Positions 23,298 through 30,299 of a DNA stretch of 33,696 bases are shown one piece after another. The notes under the pieces are model-generated. The model worked only from the letters and a program-made list of their open reading frames with translations. It was not told the DNA's origin and did no database searches. The first letter of the stretch is position 1. Each line of letters begins with the position of its first letter. The stretch covers positions 1-33,696 of IMG/VR virus record IMGVR_UViG_3300047369_000061; one strand, given 5' to 3'. A program made the position numbers and the translations under genes. Source of the DNA: a virus.

Positions 23298-24761
23298 CCA
23301 CAGCAACCTCTAATTGGCATCGCTCAATCGCCAAGCACTTCTAATGTGCAAACTCCGTCTATTGCTAATGGCCAGCAACCTTATACTGGTCAACAACCAT
23401 TTACATATCAGTCGCCATATATTGCATCTGGTCAGACTCCTTATACTGGTCAGACTCCTTATACTTTCCAGAGTCCTTATATTGCGAATAATCAACAACC
23501 TAATATTAGAAATAATCAACAACCTACTATTAAGAATGGTCAGACTCCTTATACTGGTCAACAACCTTATACTTTCCAGAGTCCATACATTGCGAATAAT
23601 CAAGAACCTAATATAAGGAACAATCAGCAACCCAATATTAGAAGCATACAACAACCTAATATTAGAAACCAACAAGAACCTAATATTAGAGATGCTCAGT
23701 CACCTAGTAATGCTCAGCAACCTACAATTAAGAACAAACAAGAACCTAATATAAGAGATTCTCAACAGTCTGCTCAAGAACCAAATATCAGAAACTTTCA
23801 GACTCCTTACATTGCTAATGCACAAGGGGCTAGTGCAGCTCAAGAACCTAATATCAGAAATGCACAAACACCTTATATTGCAAACAGACAAAACACTGCA
23901 AATGCACAAGAACCTAATATTAGAAACAGACAAACACCTTATATTGCAAACGCACAAACCACTTCAAATGCACAAGAACCAAACATAAGGTCACAACAAG
24001 AACCTAATATTCGTTCAGCGCAACAGTCAGCACAAGAACCAAACATAAGGTCACAACAAGAACCTAATATTAGAAACAAACAGCAGAGTGCTCAACAACC
24101 TACTATTAAGAATCAACAAGAACCTAATATTAGAGATGCTCAATCACCTAGTAATGCTCAACAACCTAATATTAGGGCAAAACAAGAACCTAATATTCGT
24201 TCAGGTCAAACGGTAACGCAAGAACCTAATATTAGAAATGCACAATCTCCGTATATTGCTAATGCACAAAATCCGTTTATTAGAAATGCTCAAGAACCAA
24301 ACATAAGGTCACAACAAGAACCTAATATTAGAGCTCAACAAGAACCTAATATTAGAAACAGACAAACAACAGCGAACTATCAGAATCCTGTAAATGCTCA
24401 GAATCCGTTTATAAGAAATAATCAGACTCCATTTACATATGACCATAGAAGTCCGTTGACATATGACCACAGGTCTCCTTTAACATATGACCATAGAAGT
24501 CCGTTTACTTACAGAAATCCTGCAAATAGTCAGACACCTCTTACATATCAACATCAGAGTCCTTCTACATATGCTAGACAAGGTCAAACACCAACGACTT
24601 ATCAACATAGAAGTCCTTCTACATATGCTAGACAAGGTCAGACACCAACGACTTATCAACATAGGTCACCTAGTACATATGCTAGACAAGGTCAAACACC
24701 TGTTATCCGTTGGGATGGTTCATTGTCACAAACATGGCCAGGAACACCTGTTAATTCCTAA
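23295..24761 (+). CDS. Repeat protein D: almost entirely proline-led even-length repeats
   Basis: 488 residues, of which about 3-470 are repeat. The first ~65 residues use TPYTGQ, QPFTYQ and SPYIANNQ units. The middle is dominated by EPNIR units (about 16 by my count) with 6-residue (SPSNAQ) and 4-residue (QSAQ, TVTQ) pieces. The last ~95 residues switch to SPLTYDHR and a TYQHRSPSTYARQGQTPT tandem. There is no separate C-terminal domain, only IRWDGSLSQTWPGTPVNS, and no R-x-P-F-[I/T]-F cap, unlike A, B and C. No membrane segment. It follows C after 40 bases with a clear AGGGAG site. Probably the partner of C, as B follows A. Function unknown. Confidence 0.72.
   Translation: MPQQPLIGIAQSPSTSNVQTPSIANGQQPYTGQQPFTYQSPYIASGQTPYTGQTPYTFQSPYIANNQQPNIRNNQQPTIKNGQTPYTGQQPYTFQSPYIANNQEPNIRNNQQPNIRSIQQPNIRNQQEPNIRDAQSPSNAQQPTIKNKQEPNIRDSQQSAQEPNIRNFQTPYIANAQGASAAQEPNIRNAQTPYIANRQNTANAQEPNIRNRQTPYIANAQTTSNAQEPNIRSQQEPNIRSAQQSAQEPNIRSQQEPNIRNKQQSAQQPTIKNQQEPNIRDAQSPSNAQQPNIRAKQEPNIRSGQTVTQEPNIRNAQSPYIANAQNPFIRNAQEPNIRSQQEPNIRAQQEPNIRNRQTTANYQNPVNAQNPFIRNNQTPFTYDHRSPLTYDHRSPLTYDHRSPFTYRNPANSQTPLTYQHQSPSTYARQGQTPTTYQHRSPSTYARQGQTPTTYQHRSPSTYARQGQTPVIRWDGSLSQTWPGTPVNS
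24543..24704 (+). repeat. Three 54-nt tandem repeats at the end of gene D
   Basis: Units 24543-24596, 24597-24650 and 24651-24704 encode 18 residues each (TYQHRSPSTYARQGQTPT type). The Arg-Ser pair is written AGAAGT in unit 2 and AGGTCA in unit 3; unit 1 has Gln-Ser there. Confidence 0.88.
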
Positions 24762-24763
24762 TC

Positions 24764-24771
24764 ACTAAATA
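24764..24771 (+). promoter_or_regulatory. Late-promoter-like motif inside a palindrome, before the glycosyltransferase gene
   Basis: ACTAAATA sits within the inverted repeat CACTAAATATTAGTG (24763-24777). Predicted +1 is 24777. The leader has AAGGA 8 bases before the ATG at 24799. TGTAG (24776-24780) can pair with CTATA (24792-24796) with one G-U, leaving the Shine-Dalgarno in the loop. Confidence 0.55.
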
Positions 24772-24798
24772 TTAGTGTAGAAATTAAGGAACTATATT

Positions 24799-26346
24799 AT
24801 GAGCGTAAAATCAGACTCACTCGAGCACACAAAGGAACTTCTCAAAGATTGGGATCCAACAGATAAGAACACACATGTTCAGTTGGGTTCTTTTGATGTA
24901 TCAAAAGATTATAAAGAAACAGAAGCATATAAATCTTTAAAATGGGTGACAGCGAACAAAACAGGAAAATTAAAACAGGTCAAATGGGGTGATATGACTA
25001 AGTTAATCAAGGAACAAAAGTTTCTTGGTTGGAACAAACTACAATCTCATTCATGGGCATATCATTACTTTCTTTCTAAAGGATACACTGCACCACCCGA
25101 AAATCCAAAACCAGGAATTGCAGGTATGGATTTTAAAAATTCAAATGATGAATATCAAAAGATAGAAGAATTTACAGGTACTAAGTTAAGCGAACAACAA
25201 GATGGTAGTCTTAATGCTGTATATTATCATGGTGCAAAGGCACATTGGTTAGTCGATAGTATCAGAAAAGAAGGTCTATGGAATGCAATTCAAGGTACTG
25301 TAGCTACAGCAGGTATGAACTCCAGAGATGAACGAATGTATCAATTATCTATACATCCAGGTTCTGTTCGTTCAGGTGTTTTCGAAACTATGGATGACCC
25401 AGACTTAGATTTATGGATATGGGATGACCACGATGCTATACCTCTTCCAGAAACACCCATAGATGAAATGATTGAGGAAATGAAGTCGCAACTTGTAGAA
25501 AGAAATGCAGCCCACTACTCAATGTCGTTTTCATTCACTCGTGGATATTTAGAAATACATAGTGACTTATTGAAGATGAACTTCAGAGGAGATGTGACAG
25601 ACTTCAATAAAAAAGTAAATAAACTTTCTGCTGGCAAACCCTTGACAATCTATGTCGGATATGATAGTAGACACAAAGACATTGCAGAACTAAGTGCTAA
25701 ATGTCTTAAGAGTAGTATATTATTTGGAGCAGGTCGTGGTGATGTACATGATATATTAGGAGATTGGACTCCTGAGATAAAGTTTCTTGACATATCAAAG
25801 ATTCCAGAGTATAATAGAGAGTATGCAGCTCAATCAACAGAGTTCACATATAGTAGATTCTTAATTCCTTACTTAGAAAACTATGAAGGATTTAGTATTT
25901 TTATTGATGATGATATACTATTCAATGAAAGTATCTTACCAATGTTCTACTACTTAGATTTAGATGATGCAGTTGCATGTGTTCAGTATGATTTTGATAC
26001 TTATGCTGAAACAAAATTTAACGGTGAAAAGAATGTATCTTATCCTAAAAAACTTTGGTCATCATTAATGATATTTAATAATGGTCATGAAGACTGTAAA
26101 AAACTTACACCAGAAGTTATCAATACTGAAAGTGGTAAATATCTACATCAATTTGAATGGACAGATAAGATATCAGAAATACCAGAATGGTATGTTATAA
26201 CTGAGGGGCATGATACACAGGAAGAAAAGTGGCGTGCTTGTGCTATACATTATACTAGAGGCGGTCCTTGGATTGAAGGTATGGATACTTCTGAAATAGA
26301 ACACCTAAATATGTATGAAAGATTTAAAAACAAACATCAAAACTAA
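24799..26346 (+). CDS. Glycosyltransferase (GT8-like) with ParB-like N-terminal part
   Basis: 515 residues. The C-terminal part (about 280-500) reads as a GT-A glycosyltransferase of the GT8 type: PLTIYVGYDSRH at 281-292, TEFTYSRFLIPYL at 347-359, the metal-binding triple Asp 370-372 in FSIFIDDDILF, LWSSLMIFNN at 419-428 and a late His484 in AIHYTRGGPW. The sugar donor and acceptor cannot be read from sequence. Residues about 130-195 (HWLVDSIRKEGLWNAIQGTV, then LSIHPGSVR) weakly resemble a ParB/sulfiredoxin-type fold. That region could instead be an acceptor-binding domain. It begins the enzyme cassette after the repeat genes and has its own late-type promoter. Modification of virion proteins is inferred from position. 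Confidence 0.72.
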   Translation: MSVKSDSLEHTKELLKDWDPTDKNTHVQLGSFDVSKDYKETEAYKSLKWVTANKTGKLKQVKWGDMTKLIKEQKFLGWNKLQSHSWAYHYFLSKGYTAPPENPKPGIAGMDFKNSNDEYQKIEEFTGTKLSEQQDGSLNAVYYHGAKAHWLVDSIRKEGLWNAIQGTVATAGMNSRDERMYQLSIHPGSVRSGVFETMDDPDLDLWIWDDHDAIPLPETPIDEMIEEMKSQLVERNAAHYSMSFSFTRGYLEIHSDLLKMNFRGDVTDFNKKVNKLSAGKPLTIYVGYDSRHKDIAELSAKCLKSSILFGAGRGDVHDILGDWTPEIKFLDISKIPEYNREYAAQSTEFTYSRFLIPYLENYEGFSIFIDDDILFNESILPMFYYLDLDDAVACVQYDFDTYAETKFNGEKNVSYPKKLWSSLMIFNNGHEDCKKLTPEVINTESGKYLHQFEWTDKISEIPEWYVITEGHDTQEEKWRACAIHYTRGGPWIEGMDTSEIEHLNMYERFKNKHQN

Positions 26347-26360
26347 ATTATGGAGTTGTT

Positions 26361-26912
26361 ATGAATATGTTAATTTATTGTGAGAATGGTCATCTCACTA
26401 TTAGAAAACCAAATGGCCTAGAATGGAGACATGATAATGTCGATAAACCTAATTTGGGGTTTGAGTATGATGTTCTTATCTATGATGACATCGAAGTCAA
26501 GATTATGGAATGGAAAGACAATGTTCAGTTTGATGAACAAGAAAAAATTTCATTAACAGATGTTGAGTTAGATGCAATCGAAAACTACATTGAAAATTCT
26601 GTTCCACCTTCCGATGTGACATTATCCAATCAATACAGTCAACAAATTAATGATGTTGGTAGAAATTACTTAGACCAACAAATTCAATCTTATGGATTTG
26701 AAAGTCTGGTAGATGTTATGGCTGCAGGTAGAGATGGTTCAAATCATCCTTTAAGGTCAGATGCAAGAAGAGTATTGGAATACTATGATGTACTGTGGAA
26801 CATCTATGTAAATGTTATGAATGATGTAAAATCAACTAGAGAAGATTTACTTCCAGATGTAGAAGAATATATTAATAGATTCCCACCTCCACAAAAAGCA
26901 TTAATAGAGTAG
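26361..26912 (+). CDS. Probable tail-fibre assembly or chaperone-like protein
   Basis: 183 residues. The N-terminal half (LIYCENGHLTIRKPNGLEW, VLIYDDIEVKIMEWKD) is a predicted beta domain of unknown type. The C-terminal half has QSYGFESLVDVMAAGRDGSN, then LRSDARRVLEYYDVLWNIYVNVMNDV. This resembles the YGYDSIxSAxSYA...EGxAxxxWRxxVW pattern of many phage tail-fibre assembly and DUF4376-like proteins. Such proteins usually sit next to the fibre they help fold, which suits this place. GGAG six bases upstream of the ATG is the ribosome site. Identification is by pattern only, so moderate. Confidence 0.5.
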   Translation: MNMLIYCENGHLTIRKPNGLEWRHDNVDKPNLGFEYDVLIYDDIEVKIMEWKDNVQFDEQEKISLTDVELDAIENYIENSVPPSDVTLSNQYSQQINDVGRNYLDQQIQSYGFESLVDVMAAGRDGSNHPLRSDARRVLEYYDVLWNIYVNVMNDVKSTREDLLPDVEEYINRFPPPQKALIE

Positions 26913-26915
26913 TTT

Positions 26916-27650
26916 ATGTCCCTAGAAATAGTCAAGGTAGATAAACCTTTTACTATTAAAGACTTTCCTTTAGGAAATAAAGTCTATGTAATCGATGATT
27001 ACTTAGAGACTTCTATACATCGATGGATTCATCGTAAAACTTCTGAGGGTCCTAGGTGGGCTAAACAAAATCAAGTAAACGCACAACATCCCACAGGTTT
27101 ACCTCATCATCAACTTTGGGGTGCATCATTCTTTAAAACAGATGATTATGGTAATCCAGAAATGGAATATGGAGAAACAACCGAAAGTGTAGAACACGCT
27201 AGATGGTTGAACAGAAGAATATGTACAGACTTTGGTTTTAAATGGAAAAGATTTCAGTATATGGGAACCAATTCTCAAACTCATGGTCAACATGGTACAA
27301 CTCATTGTGATTGTGATGAACAAGATGAATGGAACCTATCATTTCTATATTACTACAATAAATTCTGGAATCCTGCATGGGGTGGAGATTTAAGATTTTA
27401 TGATAAAGGTGTTTATCAAGCCGGTTTAGATGGAAGAGAAGAACACATAGAAAAACATTCTATAGGAAGTATAGAGTTTAAACCAAACAGATTGTTAATG
27501 TTTGATGGAAGAATACCACATGGTGCAGATGCACCAACAGAACGAGCTCGATATGCAGATAGATGTTCTATCGTACTTAGGGGTGACGAGATAGAACTAG
27601 TAGATAAGGAAGAATTATATAATGCCAACGATAGATTTCACTACATTTAA
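26916..27650 (+). CDS. 2OG-Fe(II) oxygenase, prolyl-hydroxylase type
   Basis: 244 residues. Iron ligands of the double-stranded beta-helix are visible: His130-Cys-Asp132 (HxD) in GTTHCDCDEQDEWNLSFLYYYN and distal His202 in FDGRIPHGADAP. Arg216, 14 residues later in RCSIVL, is the likely 2-oxoglutarate carboxylate binder. GGDLRFYD (156-163) is the usual Gly-Gly strand of prolyl-4-hydroxylase-like enzymes. The expected reaction is hydroxylation of a protein or small-molecule substrate with O2 and 2-oxoglutarate. It starts three bases after the previous stop and overlaps the next gene by 29 bases. The substrate is unknown; nearby proline-repeat proteins are candidates (inference). Confidence 0.82.
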   Translation: MSLEIVKVDKPFTIKDFPLGNKVYVIDDYLETSIHRWIHRKTSEGPRWAKQNQVNAQHPTGLPHHQLWGASFFKTDDYGNPEMEYGETTESVEHARWLNRRICTDFGFKWKRFQYMGTNSQTHGQHGTTHCDCDEQDEWNLSFLYYYNKFWNPAWGGDLRFYDKGVYQAGLDGREEHIEKHSIGSIEFKPNRLLMFDGRIPHGADAPTERARYADRCSIVLRGDEIELVDKEELYNANDRFHYI

Positions 27651-28458
27651 CGAAGAGAGTCTTAGAGACTGGAAACCAGTTCTTGCTAAATCGTTAAGTC
27701 CTGATTGGTGGAAAAAGATGAAAGTCTTTCAACACGATAGAGGACAAAGAATACAGACTATTCGTGCTTGTCCGGCAATGGATGATTGGTTAAAATCTGG
27801 TTGGTATATTCTTGCAAATAGAGATATGGAAGTTGTTTTTGATAACGGCAAAACATATACTCAAGAATTTGGCAAAGAGGTTTCACAATCTCAAGCATCT
27901 CCTTCTCATCCTGCAGCTCAGTTTGCACACTCATTCAGTTATTTGGGGGAAGAAGGTCCAATTAAAGATGCATTTAAAATGAGAAATGCTTGGAATATAA
28001 TAACGCCAAAAGGTTATTCTTGTTTCTATTTAGACCCCTTTTTATTTCAAAACAATCATTTTGCAACATGGCAAGGTGTTATAGATACAGATGACTTTAA
28101 TATCAATCAAGACAATTCACAAATTATTTTCTATCCTAAAGTTAGTCATTCGTTTGTTATACCAAAAGGAACTCCCCTAGTTCAAGTTATACCTTTTAAA
28201 AGAGAAGAATGGGTATCGACTTATCAGTTAAAAGACACTGCTGGATGGCACAAAGATAGAACCGAAGAAAGAGTACAAGAACTTCCTAGCATGGACCAAG
28301 TAAACAGAGAGAAGTACGATAAACTATTAAAAGAGAAACCCAACAATATGGGTGCATATAGAAGTGAAGGACATTGGAAACAAAAAGGTAAGAATTTCAA
28401 AGAAATGGAACCTCCACCAGAGTGTCCATTTCATAAAGGAGAAATAGATGGCGATTAA
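27622..28458 (+). CDS. DUF6065-like protein
   Basis: 278 residues. RACPAMDDWLKSGWYILANRDMEV, HPAAQFAHSF, NAWNIITPKGYSCFYLDPF and FYPKVSHSFVIPKGTPLVQVIPFKREEW match my recollection of DUF6065 proteins, frequent in marine phages beside oxygenases and of unknown activity. The SHSFVIPKGTPLVQVIP stretch is consistent with a cupin-like or dUTPase-like beta core, but no catalytic set is evident. AGGAAG upstream lies inside the previous gene. It overlaps both neighbours (29 and 11 bases), so the three genes are very likely translated as a unit. A function linked to the two flanking oxygenases is inferred. Confidence 0.6.
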   Translation: MPTIDFTTFNEESLRDWKPVLAKSLSPDWWKKMKVFQHDRGQRIQTIRACPAMDDWLKSGWYILANRDMEVVFDNGKTYTQEFGKEVSQSQASPSHPAAQFAHSFSYLGEEGPIKDAFKMRNAWNIITPKGYSCFYLDPFLFQNNHFATWQGVIDTDDFNINQDNSQIIFYPKVSHSFVIPKGTPLVQVIPFKREEWVSTYQLKDTAGWHKDRTEERVQELPSMDQVNREKYDKLLKEKPNNMGAYRSEGHWKQKGKNFKEMEPPPECPFHKGEIDGD

Positions 28459-29158
28459 ATTATTTAGTCCAGCAGTAATTTGTATTAGAGAATGGTTATA
28501 TAATCCAGAAGACAAAGTGGAAGGATTGACGCCAGAGTATTTTCAAATGTTGAAGGATGAAATGGACGCTATGAGAACTAGAGACCGTGAAGGTAGAAGA
28601 AGGTCTAATAAAGGTCTCGGTTGGCAATCAAACGATGGTATCGATAACAATCCCATATTCAATAAGTTGATGAGACAAATTAAAAGAACAGTGACGGAAG
28701 AGATTATGGGTTATTGTGGATTTGAAAAAGGAACTGCTCAATGTGTTATGCATAACTCATGGGGAAACATAAACTATCCAGGTGGATATAATGCACCACA
28801 TTTACATAATGGTTGTACTTATTCTGGTGCATGTTATATTAGGGCAGACGGAGACGAGGGAGATATTAAGTTTATAGAAACAACTAAACACTATGTTGGA
28901 ATGGCTCTATCTTCACCTAGAATGGAAGAATCTTGGGGTTGGCAACCAAAAACTGGAGACATACTTTTATTTCCTAGTGGCACCATGCATATGGTTGAAC
29001 CAAACACGACAGATAAAGATAGATATAGTATATCGTTTAATATAGAGATTCAACATCCCGATGGAGAAACTCTTATTGAAGAGAATGGCGAAGAATGGCA
29101 TAAAGAAAACATGGGTTTAGTGTTCAGAACAGATAGATTTGGTAAGTTGATACAGTAG
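28448..29158 (+). CDS. 2OG-Fe(II) oxygenase (TIGR02466-like)
   Basis: 236 residues. The core NSWGNINYPGGYNAPHLHNGCTYSGACYI carries His118-x-His120 where the usual motif is HxD. It continues with GDIKFIE, then GDILLFPSGTMHMVEPN with distal His181, and DRYSISFNIE with Arg192-x-Ser194. This order is that of the TIGR02466 putative oxygenase family, common in cyanophages, where the proximal motif often reads HxH. The reaction is presumably a 2-oxoglutarate-dependent hydroxylation; the substrate is unknown. It overlaps the DUF6065-like gene by 11 bases and ends the cassette. A late-type promoter follows at once. Confidence 0.78.
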   Translation: MAIKLFSPAVICIREWLYNPEDKVEGLTPEYFQMLKDEMDAMRTRDREGRRRSNKGLGWQSNDGIDNNPIFNKLMRQIKRTVTEEIMGYCGFEKGTAQCVMHNSWGNINYPGGYNAPHLHNGCTYSGACYIRADGDEGDIKFIETTKHYVGMALSSPRMEESWGWQPKTGDILLFPSGTMHMVEPNTTDKDRYSISFNIEIQHPDGETLIEENGEEWHKENMGLVFRTDRFGKLIQ

Positions 29159-29165
29159 TCATATT

Positions 29166-29173
29166 CATAAATA
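29166..29173 (+). promoter_or_regulatory. Late promoter CATAAATA placed on the start codon
   Basis: Same arrangement as at 17306: CATAAATAACA, then an ATGG five bases after the motif. T4 spacing puts +1 at 29179, the A of the ATG. No Shine-Dalgarno precedes it. Confidence 0.65.
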
Positions 29174-29178
29174 ACAAT

Positions 29179-29439
29179 ATGGATATAGTCATAGACCCAC
29201 ACTTACTTTGGAATATTGTTCTTACTGTTGTAGTAGTTCCTGTCGGATGGATGATTCGAGGAATCTTTGCTGAACAAAAGAGAATGGATATTCTTATCAA
29301 TAAAACAAGAGAAGAAATCGCCAAGGATTATGTCACTAGAGAACAGATGGAGAAGTCTTTTCAGAGAATTATCGATTCTATAGAGCGTATAGATGAGAAG
29401 ATAGATAGACTACAAACAAAAACTTTTTTCCAAGATTAG
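29179..29439 (+). CDS. Small membrane-anchored coiled-coil protein
   Basis: 86 residues. A hydrophobic segment at about 8-27 (LLWNIVLTVVVVPVGWMI) is followed by basic and charged residues, then a long helix with heptad-like spacing (MEKSFQRIIDSIERIDEKIDRLQTK). The topology is one N-terminal membrane segment with a cytoplasmic or virion-side coiled coil. Size and layout allow a holin-like or membrane-anchor role, but no family is recognised. The message is a candidate leaderless transcript. A second late promoter directly after it drives gp13, so this gene forms its own small unit. Confidence 0.6.
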   Translation: MDIVIDPHLLWNIVLTVVVVPVGWMIRGIFAEQKRMDILINKTREEIAKDYVTREQMEKSFQRIIDSIERIDEKIDRLQTKTFFQD

Positions 29440-29445
29440 AATTCA

Positions 29446-29453
29446 TATAAATA
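29446..29453 (+). promoter_or_regulatory. Late promoter, exact TATAAATA, before gp13
   Basis: Perfect consensus followed by GTAGTAT; predicted +1 is the A of 29459. It lies 6 bases after the preceding stop and gives a leader of about 19 bases to the neck-gene operon. Confidence 0.82.
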
Positions 29454-29478
29454 GTAGTATAAACAGGAAATACTACTA
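29452..29478 (+). repeat. 9-bp inverted repeat with the gp13 Shine-Dalgarno in its loop
   Basis: TAGTAGTAT (29452-29460) and ATACTACTA (29470-29478) are perfect complements. The 9-base loop AAACAGGAA holds the Shine-Dalgarno, and the last base of the right arm is the A of the gp13 ATG. The predicted late start (29459) falls near the end of the left arm, so late transcripts cannot form the stem while read-through transcripts can. Confidence 0.75.
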
Positions 29479-30293
29479 TGGCAACTCCAAACAGTAAAGC
29501 AACATTCAAAGAGTACATCAAAAGAAAACTTGGTGCACCTGTTCTGGAAATCAACATCGATGAAGACCAGTTTGATGATAGAATAGACGAAGCACTTCAA
29601 TACTTCTACAATTATCATTACGATGGAACGATTAAATGTTATCTAAAACATCAGATGACAGGTACCAAAAAACAAACAATGAAGAGTGATGAATCATTCA
29701 CTGAAAGCGCAGCTGGTACTCACGCATATACAGACGAACAATTCAAACAACAACAAAATTACATTGTTCTTCCAGAGTTTGTTATGGCAGTTATGAACAT
29801 ATTTCCATTCAATGATAAGTCAGCGCTCAACATGTGGGACATTAGATATCAGTTAAGATTAAATGATTTATATAGTATGAACGCTACTAACATGTTGCAC
29901 TATGAAATGGTTCAACAACAGATTCAAACAATGAATCACATTCTTATTGGTAGAACACCAATCAATTACAATCAACATCAAAACAGATTATACTTACACA
30001 TGGACTCAAACTTTGTACATGAAGGTGAGTATATTGTTATTGAATGTTATAGAAAGATAGACCCAAATAACTTTACAGATGTATACAATGACATGTGGTT
30101 AAAAAAATATGCAACTGCATTATGTAAATATCAGTGGGGAGAGAACTTATCTAAATTCTCAGGTATCGCATTACCAGGTGGTGTGACACTAGATGGACAA
30201 CAGATGAAACAAGAGGCACAAGAAGAAATAACAAGACTCGAAGAAGAGGCAAGACTAAATCATGACATGTTACCCATGGACATGATGGGCTAA
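29478..30293 (+). CDS. gp13: Neck protein gp13
   Basis: 271 residues; T4 gp13 has 309. The N-terminus MATPNSKATFKEYIKRKLGAPVLEINIDEDQFDDRIDEALQYFYNYHYDG is the conserved gp13 start of T4-like phages. gp13 and gp14 form the head-completion or neck complex that closes the filled capsid and joins it to the tail. FDDRIDEAL and YHYDGT are the clearest signatures. YIVIECYRKIDP and YNDMWLKKYATALCKYQWGENLSKF in the C-terminal half also fit. It starts with AGGAA 8 bases upstream inside a hairpin loop. It is the first gene of a tight gp13-gp14-gp15 operon. Confidence 0.92.
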   Translation: MATPNSKATFKEYIKRKLGAPVLEINIDEDQFDDRIDEALQYFYNYHYDGTIKCYLKHQMTGTKKQTMKSDESFTESAAGTHAYTDEQFKQQQNYIVLPEFVMAVMNIFPFNDKSALNMWDIRYQLRLNDLYSMNATNMLHYEMVQQQIQTMNHILIGRTPINYNQHQNRLYLHMDSNFVHEGEYIVIECYRKIDPNNFTDVYNDMWLKKYATALCKYQWGENLSKFSGIALPGGVTLDGQQMKQEAQEEITRLEEEARLNHDMLPMDMMG

Positions 30294-30299
30294 TAAATT

